A stretch of 64,000 bases of DNA from Ferruginibacter sp. (GTDB lineage: Bacteria; Bacteroidota; Bacteroidia; Chitinophagales; Chitinophagaceae): positions 558,001 through 622,000 of the forward strand of contig JAHBTO010000002.1 in assembly GCA_019638525.1 (NCBI GenBank). Direction: 5' to 3'. Below, one piece after another: positions 1 to 9,848 of the stretch. The translations under genes and the position numbers were made by a program. The notes beneath the pieces are model-generated. The model did no database searches and was not told where the DNA came from. It saw only the letters and a list, made by a program, of their open reading frames with translations. Position 1 is the first letter of the stretch. Each line of letters starts with the position of its first letter.

Positions 1-3000
1 AAGGCAACCAGGGCTTGTTAAATTTTGAAGGCGGCAATTCGAATAATATATACGTACATGTAGGCGTAATTACCAATTTAAGTACCGGCCCCAACGATTG
101 GAAATATGTTAAGTTCACCTGGGGTTCTACCGACCCCGCCGCACATGCTACTGCACTGGGCAGCAACAAGTATCAATATTCAATCAGCAATATCCGTACA
201 TTTTTTGGTGTACCTGCCGGTGAAACTATAAAAAAAGTGGCTATTATTTTCCGCAATGCATCGGGTAATCTTAAACAGGTTAACTCTGATGTAAGCGATA
301 TGTATATACCTGTATATGCAAATGCAGAATATGCCGTACGCCTTAACCTGCCTCCGTTTGAGCCCAGGTACATACCCTGGATAGAGCCGATAAATATAAC
401 CGTTGGCGGCAGTATAAACATAACAGGAGTAGCATCGGCCAACAGTAACCTTACTTTAAAATTAGATGGTAGCAATATTAACACAGCATCAAATGCAAAT
501 ACCATTTCGGCCACTCCTACTATCAGTACTGCCTGTGCCCACCAGGTTTTTCTAGAAGGCAATAATGGGTCGGTAACTGTAAAAGATTCTTTTAGTTTTT
601 ATATTGCTCCTACTGTTACTGTTGCAGCTTTACCAACAGGTGTACAGGAAGGGATAAATTATAATGCCAACAATACCTCTGTAACTTTGGTACTGTTTGC
701 CCCCAATAAAAACAATGTACAGGTGATTGGTGATTTTACAAACTGGACTTCAGATTGTGCATACCAGATGAAGAGAACACCGGATGGAAATTATTACTGG
801 CTTACCATCAACGGGCTAATACCCGGTACCGAATATGGGTACCAGTACCTGGTTGATAACAGTATTAAAATTGCCGATCCTTATTCACAAAAAATATTAG
901 ACCCCGATAACGATCAGTACATTAATTCAACCACCTACCCTAACCTTAAACCTTATCCAACAGGGTTAACAACAGGACTAGTAGGTATACTGCAAACTGC
1001 TGAACCTGCATACACCTGGCAGGTAAATAATTTTACAAAGCCGGATAAAAGAAACTTAATGGTGTACGAATTGCTGATAAGGGACTTTACTGCCGAACAC
1101 AGTTACCAGTCGTTGATTGATTCGCTTCAATATTTAAAAAATATTGGCATCAATGCCATTGAACTAATGCCTATCAATGAGTTTGACGGTAATGAAAGCT
1201 GGGGTTATAATCCTTCATTTTATTTTGCGCCTGATAAATATTATGGTACAAAAAATAAGCTGAAAGAGTTTATTGATAAATGCCACCTTAACGGTATAGC
1301 CGTAATCCTGGATGTAGTATATAATCATTGCACAGGTAATGCGCCGCAGGCGAAATTATATTGGGATGCAGCCAATAACAGGCCTGCAGCCAATAATCCC
1401 TGGTTAAATGTAACGGCACCACATCCATATAGTGTATTTAATGATTTTAATCATACATCTACTGCCACACAATACCTGGTACTTCGTTCGCTTAATTTTT
1501 GGCTGGATGAATATAAGATTGATGGATACAGGTTTGACCTGGCAAAAGGTTTTACACAAACAGTAAGCAATACCACCACTGTTGAAAATTATGATGCAAG
1601 CCGTGTTGCCAATTTAAAAAGATACTATGATGGGGTTGTGCCCAGCCATCCTAATACCTATATGATTTTAGAATTTTTGGGCACTTTACCTTGCCAGGAA
1701 GAACAAGAATATGCTGCACATGGCTTTATGCTTTGGGGCAACAATAATGCAACCTACAACCAGTGTACCATGGGTTATGTATCTAATTCTGATATTACAC
1801 CTATTGTATACAGCAGTGCGCAAAAAGGTTATAACAACCCTGCCGAAGTAGGATATATGGAAAGCCATGATGAAGAACGCACCATGTATAAAAACCTTAC
1901 GTACGGAAACTCTTCAGGTTCGTACAATGTAAAGAACTTAAATACTGCGCTTGCAAGAGAAGAAGCAGCCGCTACTGTTTTCTTCACTGTACCTGGGCCC
2001 AAAATGATTTGGCAGTTTGAAGAGCGGGGATACGACATACCATTGAACTATGGCGGATCGAATGTTGCCAACAAACCACCGCATTGGGAATATATGACCG
2101 TGCCGGAAAGAGTTCATCTTTATAATACTTATAAAAGTATCATTCAATTAAGGCTTAACAACACGGCTATATTTAATAACACAAACTTTACGTATGATTT
2201 TAACAGCGGCCTTGTAAAAGTTTTTCAAATTGCCGACCCAAACAGCGCAGGTAAAAAAATAACAGTTGTTGCCAATATGGATGTGGATGTTAAAACTAAA
2301 ACCATAACTTTTCAAACAACAGGCGACTGGACAAACTATATCAGTAATGGTACAGGCAGTGGCATTAATGGTGCTACCGGAAGTAATTTCAATTTAACAT
2401 CTGCTTCTCAAACTATTACTTTACAACCTGGCGAATACCATATTTATATATCAGTGCCGGTATGTACAACTCCAATGCCTACAGCTACAAGCCCGGTTAA
2501 CTATTGCCAGAATGCTACGGCTGTACCCTTACAAGCCAATGGTACAAATTTATTATGGTACACTACTGCAACAGGTGGTACAGGAAGTCCAACAGCTCCA
2601 ACGCCATCTACCACAACAATAGGCAGTACTACTTATTATGTAACGCAAACAATCGGCTGCGAAAGCCTACGTTTGCCAATTGTGGTAAATGTAACGGCAA
2701 ACACACCTGCACCCACCGTAACAAGCCCTGTTAATTATTGCCAGAATGCAACAGCAACTGCATTAACTGCAACTGGAACAAACCTGTTGTGGTACACAAC
2801 TGCAACCGGTGGTACAGGCAGCAGCACTGCTCCTGTTCCATCAACAACTACGGTAGGCAGCACATCATATTATGTTAGCCAAACTCAAAGTTGTGGCGAA
2901 AGCCCAAGGGCCGAGATTGTTGTTATTGTGAGTGCTGTTCCTGCAGCGCCTGTAGTTTCATCACCGGTTGTTTATTGCCAAAATGTAACTGCAACAACTT

Positions 3001-4208
3001 TAACTGCAACAGGTACCAATCTTTTATGGTACACTACTGCTACCGGTGGAACAGGAAGCAGCACAGCCCCGGTTCCATCAACAGCAAATGCAGGCAATAC
3101 TGTTTATTATGTAAGCCAGTCAAATGGAGGATGTGAAAGCCCAAGAGCTGCAATAACGGTAACGGTTAATGCCGCACCACCGGCACCAACAGTTAACAGC
3201 CCGGTTAGTTATTGTATTAATGCCACAGCTACACAATTAACTGCTACAGGAATTAGCTTATTGTGGTATAGTTCTGCAACAGGTGGTACAGGCAATACAA
3301 CATCTCCTATTCCATCCACCAATACTGCAGGAAGTACCAATTATTATGTTACCCAAACGGTAAACGGTTGCGAAAGCCCAAGAGCTGTAATTACTGTAAA
3401 TGTTTTAGCTGCCACAGCAGCGCCGGTGGTTAACAGTCCTGTTACATATTGCCAAAATGCAATTGCCACAGCACTTACTGCAACCGGCACCAACCTGCTT
3501 TGGTATACAACTGCTACAGGAGGTACAGGCAGTACGGTAGCTCCTATACCTTTAACAACAACAGCCGGCACCACTGCATACTATGTTAGCCAAACACAAG
3601 CCTGCGGCGAAAGCCCAAGAGCATTAATAAATGTAGTGGTAACTGCTACTCCTGCGCCGCCATCGGCATTACAGGCAACAGCAATAACATTAAATGCTGC
3701 AGTATTAAATTGGAATTTGGTACCAGGGCTTTTCTACACAGTTGATTATAAAAAATCAAATTCATCCAATTGGATAAACCTTGCAACATCAATATCAACC
3801 GCTACGGTATCTTTAAATAATCTTGAACCGGGTACAGATTATGATTGGCGTGTAACTGCTAATTGCTCACAAACTATCATCAACAATTATTCAGTTGCTC
3901 ATTTTACAACAAGCACACACAATAGCCAAATAACAAATATTAAGAATGGATTTGGAATTAAAATTTCGCCAAACCCTGTAAATAGTAGTGCTATCATAGA
4001 TTATTTAGTTCCTGGCAATGGAACAGTAACCATAACCGTGTTAAATGCATACGGGCAAAAAATGCTGGTACTTTACAATACTATGCAATTAAGTGGGCAG
4101 TACACCCTTGCATTAACAAGCCAGTTAAGCGGTCTTGCAAAAGGATGTTACTTCTTACGTCTTCAGCAAAATGGAAAAGGTTACTTTGTTAAGTTTATTA
4201 AAATGTAA
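1..4208 (+). CDS. T9SS-secreted GH13 alpha-amylase family protein with Ig-like repeats, 5' truncated by window edge
   Basis: The reading frame is open to the left edge, so the start and signal peptide lie outside the window. Residues below are counted from the TTG at 15. Order: an N-terminal starch-binding-like domain (about 1-105), a linker domain, a CBM48-like domain (about 215-300, with VIGDFTNW), a GH13 barrel, a C-terminal beta domain, five Ig-like repeats of about 79 residues (nt 2488-3655), a fibronectin III domain and a T9SS type A sorting domain beginning ISPNPVN. The GH13 regions are visible: DVVYNH (433-438), nucleophile D508 in GYRFDLAKG, acid/base E553 and D619 in SHDEER. It should cut alpha-1,4-glucan outside the cell and feed the SusCD system downstream. 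The family is certain; exact specificity (amylase, pullulanase or neopullulanase type) is not. Confidence 0.93.
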   Translation, partial: GNQGLLNFEGGNSNNIYVHVGVITNLSTGPNDWKYVKFTWGSTDPAAHATALGSNKYQYSISNIRTFFGVPAGETIKKVAIIFRNASGNLKQVNSDVSDMYIPVYANAEYAVRLNLPPFEPRYIPWIEPINITVGGSINITGVASANSNLTLKLDGSNINTASNANTISATPTISTACAHQVFLEGNNGSVTVKDSFSFYIAPTVTVAALPTGVQEGINYNANNTSVTLVLFAPNKNNVQVIGDFTNWTSDCAYQMKRTPDGNYYWLTINGLIPGTEYGYQYLVDNSIKIADPYSQKILDPDNDQYINSTTYPNLKPYPTGLTTGLVGILQTAEPAYTWQVNNFTKPDKRNLMVYELLIRDFTAEHSYQSLIDSLQYLKNIGINAIELMPINEFDGNESWGYNPSFYFAPDKYYGTKNKLKEFIDKCHLNGIAVILDVVYNHCTGNAPQAKLYWDAANNRPAANNPWLNVTAPHPYSVFNDFNHTSTATQYLVLRSLNFWLDEYKIDGYRFDLAKGFTQTVSNTTTVENYDASRVANLKRYYDGVVPSHPNTYMILEFLGTLPCQEEQEYAAHGFMLWGNNNATYNQCTMGYVSNSDITPIVYSSAQKGYNNPAEVGYMESHDEERTMYKNLTYGNSSGSYNVKNLNTALAREEAAATVFFTVPGPKMIWQFEERGYDIPLNYGGSNVANKPPHWEYMTVPERVHLYNTYKSIIQLRLNNTAIFNNTNFTYDFNSGLVKVFQIADPNSAGKKITVVANMDVDVKTKTITFQTTGDWTNYISNGTGSGINGATGSNFNLTSASQTITLQPGEYHIYISVPVCTTPMPTATSPVNYCQNATAVPLQANGTNLLWYTTATGGTGSPTAPTPSTTTIGSTTYYVTQTIGCESLRLPIVVNVTANTPAPTVTSPVNYCQNATATALTATGTNLLWYTTATGGTGSSTAPVPSTTTVGSTSYYVSQTQSCGESPRAEIVVIVSAVPAAPVVSSPVVYCQNVTATTLTATGTNLLWYTTATGGTGSSTAPVPSTANAGNTVYYVSQSNGGCESPRAAITVTVNAAPPAPTVNSPVSYCINATATQLTATGISLLWYSSATGGTGNTTSPIPSTNTAGSTNYYVTQTVNGCESPRAVITVNVLAATAAPVVNSPVTYCQNAIATALTATGTNLLWYTTATGGTGSTVAPIPLTTTAGTTAYYVSQTQACGESPRALINVVVTATPAPPSALQATAITLNAAVLNWNLVPGLFYTVDYKKSNSSNWINLATSISTATVSLNNLEPGTDYDWRVTANCSQTIINNYSVAHFTTSTHNSQITNIKNGFGIKISPNPVNSSAIIDYLVPGNGTVTITVLNAYGQKMLVLYNTMQLSGQYTLALTSQLSGLAKGCYFLRLQQNGKGYFVKFIKM

Positions 4209-4278
4209 TACCGGGAATAAAAAATAATTATTCCTGAATATAAAAAAAATAAAACCAAAACTGATAAACCAAAACAAC

Positions 4279-5025
4279 ATGGATATAAAACTATCAGCAA
4301 ATGGAAAAAAAGCTTCCACTATAAAAACTTTTCAAACCATACAAACCGAAGTAGAAAGCAGTACCGGTATTGCTTTGTCGGTTGATTGTGTCATTTTCGG
4401 TTTCGATGAAAACAAACTGAAAGTATTACTTATTCGCAGCGACTTGAAAAAATTTCAAAGCAAATGGTCGCTATTGGGCGATTTGGTTGGGATAAAAGAA
4501 GACCTTGACAATGCCGCTTACCGTATATTAAAAGAACGTACAGGCCTTAACGATGTTTATCTTGAACAGGTACATACTTTTGGCGCTGTAAACAGGCATC
4601 CTGCTGGACGGGTAGTTACAGCAGCCTATTGTTCGCTCATTAATGTACAGCATTATAAGTTAAACATACTGGATAATGAACTGCACTGGCATGATGTACA
4701 AAGTGTTACCGACCTGGCTTTTGATCACCAGTCGATTTTTGATACCTGTTATAAATGGTTGCAGAAAAGAATACAGGAACATCCTTTAGGTTTTAACCTG
4801 TTACCCAAAAAATTTTCGTTACGTGAACTTCAAAATTTATACGAAGCTATATTAAATACCAAAATGGACCGGCGCAACTTCCGTAAAAAGTTTTTTGCTA
4901 TGGATTTTTTAATTGATATGAATGAGATGGAAAAAGATGTACCGCACAGGCCCGGAAAGTTATACAAATTTAATTTTGACAAATATGCCAAAAAGAAGAA
5001 AAAGTGGATTGGCATAGATTTTTAG
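4279..5025 (+). CDS. NrtR/AraR-like transcriptional regulator with degenerate Nudix domain
   Basis: 248 aa. Residues about 30-150 form a Nudix-type domain and about 175-240 a winged-helix DNA-binding region (LRELQNLYEAIL, then RRNFRKKFF). In the Nudix box (about 68-90) the consensus REUxEExGU reads RILKERTGL: two of the acidic metal ligands are replaced by I83 and R87, so hydrolysis is unlikely. This is the pattern of Nudix-derived regulators (NrtR, and Bacteroidota AraR for arabinose), which sense a sugar or nucleotide with the former catalytic domain. It lies between the amylase and susC, so it is the probable local regulator of the glucan locus. The ligand is unknown; maltose, glucose or another sugar is inference. 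Confidence 0.85.
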   Translation: MDIKLSANGKKASTIKTFQTIQTEVESSTGIALSVDCVIFGFDENKLKVLLIRSDLKKFQSKWSLLGDLVGIKEDLDNAAYRILKERTGLNDVYLEQVHTFGAVNRHPAGRVVTAAYCSLINVQHYKLNILDNELHWHDVQSVTDLAFDHQSIFDTCYKWLQKRIQEHPLGFNLLPKKFSLRELQNLYEAILNTKMDRRNFRKKFFAMDFLIDMNEMEKDVPHRPGKLYKFNFDKYAKKKKKWIGIDF

Positions 5026-5120
5026 ATGAACGGCGTAGGTTGAGTCAAAATAAAATCCCAATATCTGCATAAAAAAAATTAACAAAAAAATGATATTATC
5101 GGAAAATACTTTACTTTGCG

Positions 5121-5141
5121 TAAGTTTTACACGATAACTTA
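5121..5141. promoter_or_regulatory. candidate operator palindrome upstream of susC
   Basis: TAAGTT and AACTTA form a perfect 6-bp inverted repeat with a 9-nt spacer. A wider TTATCG/CGATAA pair (5096-5101 and 5132-5137) overlaps it, and a -7-like TTACTTTG lies just upstream. The site is about 40 bp before the susC ATG and directly after the Nudix-type regulator gene, a natural place for an operator. There is only one copy in the window, so assignment to that regulator is a guess. Confidence 0.3.
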
Positions 5142-5180
5142 AAATCTTGATTGCATACTTAAAAAACAAAAGCTTGTATT

Positions 5181-8100
5181 ATGAGAAAAATTCCTATTAA
5201 AATTTTTCAGTTTTTGCTGCTTTCTTTTTCTATGCTGCTATTTTCTTTTGCAGCATCATCACAGAACAAAGTAACTGGTAAAGTAACTGATTCGAAAGAT
5301 GGGACACCTGTGGCTGGTGTAACCGTAACTGTTAAAGGCACTAAAACAGCCACACAAACGGATGGTAACGGTAATTACTCAATAAATGCCGCACCTACTG
5401 CCTCATTGGTATTTACATCGGTAGGCTATAGCCGCCAGGAAATAAATATTGGTGGCAATGCTGTTATTAATGTAAGTTTTGTAAAAGCCAACCAACAGTT
5501 AGATGAACTGGTAGTAGTTGCGTATGGTACAAGGCGCAAAGGCGACCTTACAGGTTCTGTTACTTCTGTATCGGCAAAAGATTTTCAAAAAGGCGTGGTT
5601 AATTCTTCGGAGCAACTATTGCAGGGAAAAGTTGCCGGCCTTGAAGTAACCACTGGCGGAGGTTCGCCGGGTGGTGGAAGCCGTATCCGCATCAGGGGCG
5701 GTGCTTCATTAAATGCAAGTAACAGCCCATTGCTGGTTATTGATGGTGTACCTGTAGAAGGAAATGGTATATCAGGCTCTTCAAACCTTTTAAATACCAT
5801 TAACCCTAACGATATTGAAAGCATGAGTGTTTTAAAAGATGCTTCTGCAACTGCATTATATGGTTCAAGAGCATCAAACGGTGTACTCATCATCACTACT
5901 AAAAAAGGCAACAAGGGAAAAGTAAGATTTAACTTCAATACACAATTATCAACAGGTATTATTGGTAAAACAGTAAAAGTGCTTTCGGGTGATGAAGTGA
6001 GGGATATTATAAATAAAGACGCTGCTTTAACGGGAAACAATACCTATCAAAGTTTACTGGGTACGGCCAATACCGATTGGCAAAAAGAAATTTACAGGCC
6101 TGCATTTGGCTGGGACAATAATATTAGTGCAAGCGGTGCATTAAAAAGTATCCCATTCAGAATTTCGGCCGGGTTCTTAACACAAGACGGTATATTAAAG
6201 ACAGATAATTTTAAACGTTTAAGTGGTTCGCTAAATTTAAGCCCTAAATTTTTTGATGACCATTTAAGTGTAAACCTTGCTTTAAAAGTAAGCAATACCA
6301 AAAACAGGTTTGCCGATGGCGGTGCAATAGGCTCGGCCATTGCGTTTGACCCAACACAAGATATAAACAGCGCTTCAAGTAAATTTGGTGGATATTACGA
6401 ATGGCTGGATGGCAATGGAACTCTTATGGACCTTGCAACCCGTAACCCGGTAGCCTTGTTAGATTTAAGGAATAACCGGTCAAACGTAAACCGCCTTATT
6501 GGAAATGTACAGTTAGATTATAAACTGCATTGGTTACCCGATTTACATTTACTCGTAAACCTGGGTATTGATAATGCATACGGAAAAGGTGATGATAACA
6601 CCGACTCACTGTTAGCTACAAACTATAAAACAGGTGGCCGCAAAGTTCATTATGAACAGGGAAAGAAAAATACCATTGCAGATGTGCAATTATTCTATAC
6701 TAAAGACTTTAAAAAGCTTAGAACAAAGTTTGATGTTTTGGTTGGGCACAGCTACCAGGATTTTATTACTAATGTTAAGAATTATGCCGCATTTAGCTAT
6801 AGGGCAATTTCAGATCCTACCAAACCTCAGCTAAAAGATACCATTGAAAATTCGCAACCAACATTTTTAACCGATAAGCCAGAATACAGGTTAGAATCTT
6901 ATCTTGGCAGGATAAACCTGACAGTTGCAGATAAATACCTTATCACAGCATCTTTAAGAAGAGATGCCAGCTCTAAATTTTCGAAAGATAACAGGGTTGG
7001 CTATTTCCCTGCTGTAGCAGTAGCATGGAGGCTTAAACAGGAGTTCTTTAAATCAACTAATGTTATCAGTGATCTTAAATTAAGGTTTGGCTGGGGTTCT
7101 ACAGGGCAGCAGGATGGAATACCTTACTATTCATACTTACCATACTATTCTTATAGTACTGCATCAGCCCAATATCAATTTGGAAATAATTATTATAATT
7201 TCTTAAGGCCTTCTGCTTATGACCCCGACAGGAAATGGGAAACCACTACAACTACCAACTTTGGTATTGACTTTGGTTTTGCCAATAACAGAATTTCAGG
7301 CTCATTTGATTATTACTACAAAAAAACAAAAGACCTGTTAAGTGTTGTACCGGTTGCTCCAGGCGCTAATTTCGATATTCAATTACTAACTAACGTAGGT
7401 AATATGGAAAATAAAGGAGTTGAATTTACCCTTAATACAACTCCTGTTAAAAAGAATAACCTAACATGGGACTTTGGTTTTAATGTAACCTATAACACAA
7501 GAAAAATTACCAACTTGCTTAAACAGGATGATCCAAATTTTAAAGGAATTGAAGTAAGTGGTATTGCCGGCGGTACAGGAAATAATATAGGAAGGTTTAA
7601 TATTGGATATAGCCCTTATACTTTTTATGTATATAAGCAAGTTTATGATCCATCAACCGGTAAGCCTATAGAAGGACTTTATGAAGATTTAAACCGGGAT
7701 GGAAGCATTGATGAAAACGACCGTTATTATTATAAAAAACCTGCGGCTGATGTATTTTTTGGTGTAAACACACAGGTTACATTTAAAAAATTCTCGCTGG
7801 GCGTAACAGGTCATGGAGCTTTGGGAGCATATCTGTATAATAACTTCAATTCAAATAACGGTGTATTACGTCAAATTAAAAATCCAATTGCATTTGTTGG
7901 TAATGCTTCGGCCAATTACTTAGTAACAGGTTTTTCAAATAATCAATACCTAAGCGATTATTATATCGAGAACGCCTCTTTCTTCAGGTTAGATAATATT
8001 AACCTGGGTTACAATGTGGGCAAGATATTAAACAACAAAGCCAGTTTACGTATAGCAGCCAGCGTACAAAATGTATTTGTAATATCAAATTACAAAGGTC

Positions 8101-8192
8101 TTGATCCCGAAAATGCAAGTGACAGTGGTGTAGATAACAATATTTACCCAAGGCCACGAACATTTTCACTGGGCTTAAATTTAGATTTTTAA
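5181..8192 (+). CDS. susC: SusC/RagA family TonB-linked outer membrane transporter
   Basis: 1003 aa, the normal size for SusC proteins. A signal peptide (about 1-27, ending AASSQ) is followed by a CarboxypepD_reg-like domain (about 30-108, GKVTDSKDGTPVAGVTVTVKG), a plug with the SusC/RagA signature region (LVVVAYGTRRKGDLTGSV, then LLVIDGVPV and VLKDASATALYGSRASNGV), and a 22-strand barrel ending in LNLDF. It forms the gated pore for glycan fragments captured by the SusD lipoprotein encoded 20 bp downstream, with energy from TonB-ExbBD. The two SusE/F-like lipoproteins and the flanking GH13 and GH31 enzymes point to starch or maltodextrins as substrate; that is inferred from context. Confidence 0.95.
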   Translation: MRKIPIKIFQFLLLSFSMLLFSFAASSQNKVTGKVTDSKDGTPVAGVTVTVKGTKTATQTDGNGNYSINAAPTASLVFTSVGYSRQEINIGGNAVINVSFVKANQQLDELVVVAYGTRRKGDLTGSVTSVSAKDFQKGVVNSSEQLLQGKVAGLEVTTGGGSPGGGSRIRIRGGASLNASNSPLLVIDGVPVEGNGISGSSNLLNTINPNDIESMSVLKDASATALYGSRASNGVLIITTKKGNKGKVRFNFNTQLSTGIIGKTVKVLSGDEVRDIINKDAALTGNNTYQSLLGTANTDWQKEIYRPAFGWDNNISASGALKSIPFRISAGFLTQDGILKTDNFKRLSGSLNLSPKFFDDHLSVNLALKVSNTKNRFADGGAIGSAIAFDPTQDINSASSKFGGYYEWLDGNGTLMDLATRNPVALLDLRNNRSNVNRLIGNVQLDYKLHWLPDLHLLVNLGIDNAYGKGDDNTDSLLATNYKTGGRKVHYEQGKKNTIADVQLFYTKDFKKLRTKFDVLVGHSYQDFITNVKNYAAFSYRAISDPTKPQLKDTIENSQPTFLTDKPEYRLESYLGRINLTVADKYLITASLRRDASSKFSKDNRVGYFPAVAVAWRLKQEFFKSTNVISDLKLRFGWGSTGQQDGIPYYSYLPYYSYSTASAQYQFGNNYYNFLRPSAYDPDRKWETTTTTNFGIDFGFANNRISGSFDYYYKKTKDLLSVVPVAPGANFDIQLLTNVGNMENKGVEFTLNTTPVKKNNLTWDFGFNVTYNTRKITNLLKQDDPNFKGIEVSGIAGGTGNNIGRFNIGYSPYTFYVYKQVYDPSTGKPIEGLYEDLNRDGSIDENDRYYYKKPAADVFFGVNTQVTFKKFSLGVTGHGALGAYLYNNFNSNNGVLRQIKNPIAFVGNASANYLVTGFSNNQYLSDYYIENASFFRLDNINLGYNVGKILNNKASLRIAASVQNVFVISNYKGLDPENASDSGVDNNIYPRPRTFSLGLNLDF

Positions 8193-8212
8193 ATAATTAA
8201 ATAACGATTGAT

Positions 8213-9823
8213 ATGAAAAATAAACTAATTAAATATGTAGCAGGTTTGCTGGTGATGGCCATGGCTATTAGTTCATGTGCTAAAAAACTGGACCTATACC
8301 CTACTAATGACCTTACGCCGGAAAAAGCCTACGCTACGGCCGCAGGTTATAAAAGTGTGTTGGCAAAAATTTATGGAACACTAAGTATTACCGGTAATGC
8401 CGGCCCTGCAGGCAACCCGGATATAAGCGGTGGACTGGATGAAGGCTCGCAAGTTGCATTCATAAGGATGTTATTTAACTGCGAAGAGTTACCAACAGAT
8501 GAGGCTGTTGTTGCATGGAACGACCAAACCATCCATGATTTTCATAACCTTAAATTCACCAGTGCCGATCCGTTTTTAAAAGGAATTTACGCAAGGCCAA
8601 TATATAATATCACTCTTATAAATGAATACCTGCGTGAAAGCACCGATGCTAAATTGGCCGAACGTGGTATATCCGGTTCCGATGCTGCTGATATAAAAAA
8701 TTCGGTAGCCGAAGTTAGGTTTTTACGTGCCTTTAATTATTGGGTAATGATGGACCTTTTTGGAAAATCAACTTTTATAACAGAAGATGATAAGGTGGGT
8801 ACCAATTTACCAAGAGAAATAAACCGTGATGACCTGTTTAAATATATTGAAAGCGAACTGAAAGCTATTGATGGCGACCTGGCCCCTGCACGTACTATTG
8901 AATATGGTCGTGTTGACCAGGGAGCCGCTTGGGCTTTGTTAGCCCGTATGTATTTAAATGCCGGCGTGTACACTGGCACTACAAGATATACCGATGCTAT
9001 TACTTATGCAAAAAAAGTGATTGATGCAGGTTATACTTTATACCCCGGTTATGCACGAGTGTTTATGGCAGATAATGATAAAGCCAAAAATGAGTTTATG
9101 TTTGCCATTAATTGTGATGGAAGCAAAACACAGGCATATGGTAATACTACATTTTTTGTACATGCAGCTTGTGGTAATGATAATGCAGAATATGGCGTAG
9201 GTGGCGGTTGGTTTGGTTACCGCTCTACAGCGGCACATGTTAATCTTTTTAGCGACCTTACCGGCGCAACCGATCAACGTGCCATGTTTACTACATCTAA
9301 ATATGGTACCAGCCCTGCACAGCTTATAATTAACGATGTAAGTAATTTTGAACAAGGGCCGCATGTAAAAAAATATGTAAACATCCGTTCAGATGGCGGA
9401 CCGGTTTCTGATTCTAAAAAAGATTTTGCCGATGTTGATTTTCCGGTTTTCCGTTTACCGGAAATGTACCTGATATATGCCGAAGCTGTTTTACGTGGCG
9501 GTACTGGTGGTGATGCAGCAACAGCGTTATCTTATATGAACCTTATAAGGGAAAGGGCTTATGGCAATTCATCAGGCAATATATCTGCCGGACAGTTAAC
9601 CTTGCAGTACATACTTGATGAAAGAGGCAGGGAATTATATTGGGAAGGCCATCGACGTACAGACTTAATACGCTATGGCTTACTAACAACAGGTACTTAT
9701 TTATGGCCCTGGAAAGGTGGCGTTTCAAGCGGAACAGCAGTAGATCCCAAATACAACCTGTTCCCTATCCCGTCATCAAACCTGGTTGCTAACCCCAACC
9801 TTACACAAAACCCAGGCTATTAA
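8213..9823 (+). CDS. susD: SusD/RagB family nutrient-binding outer membrane lipoprotein
   Basis: 536 aa. The lipoprotein signal has its lipobox at AISSC with lipidated C22. The rest is a typical SusD fold: N-terminal TPR-like helices (about 35-250, including EVRFLRAFNYWVMMDLFG) and the conserved C-terminal stretch with FPVFRLPEMYLIYAEAVLRGG and LDERGRELYWEGHRRTDLIRYG. It sits as a lid on SusC and binds the glycan before import. It follows susC by 20 bp and precedes the SusE-like gene by about 25 bp, so the four genes probably form one operon. Confidence 0.95.
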   Translation: MKNKLIKYVAGLLVMAMAISSCAKKLDLYPTNDLTPEKAYATAAGYKSVLAKIYGTLSITGNAGPAGNPDISGGLDEGSQVAFIRMLFNCEELPTDEAVVAWNDQTIHDFHNLKFTSADPFLKGIYARPIYNITLINEYLRESTDAKLAERGISGSDAADIKNSVAEVRFLRAFNYWVMMDLFGKSTFITEDDKVGTNLPREINRDDLFKYIESELKAIDGDLAPARTIEYGRVDQGAAWALLARMYLNAGVYTGTTRYTDAITYAKKVIDAGYTLYPGYARVFMADNDKAKNEFMFAINCDGSKTQAYGNTTFFVHAACGNDNAEYGVGGGWFGYRSTAAHVNLFSDLTGATDQRAMFTTSKYGTSPAQLIINDVSNFEQGPHVKKYVNIRSDGGPVSDSKKDFADVDFPVFRLPEMYLIYAEAVLRGGTGGDAATALSYMNLIRERAYGNSSGNISAGQLTLQYILDERGRELYWEGHRRTDLIRYGLLTTGTYLWPWKGGVSSGTAVDPKYNLFPIPSSNLVANPNLTQNPGY

Positions 9824-9848
9824 TCAGAAAAAATAAAAATTGTTTTTT

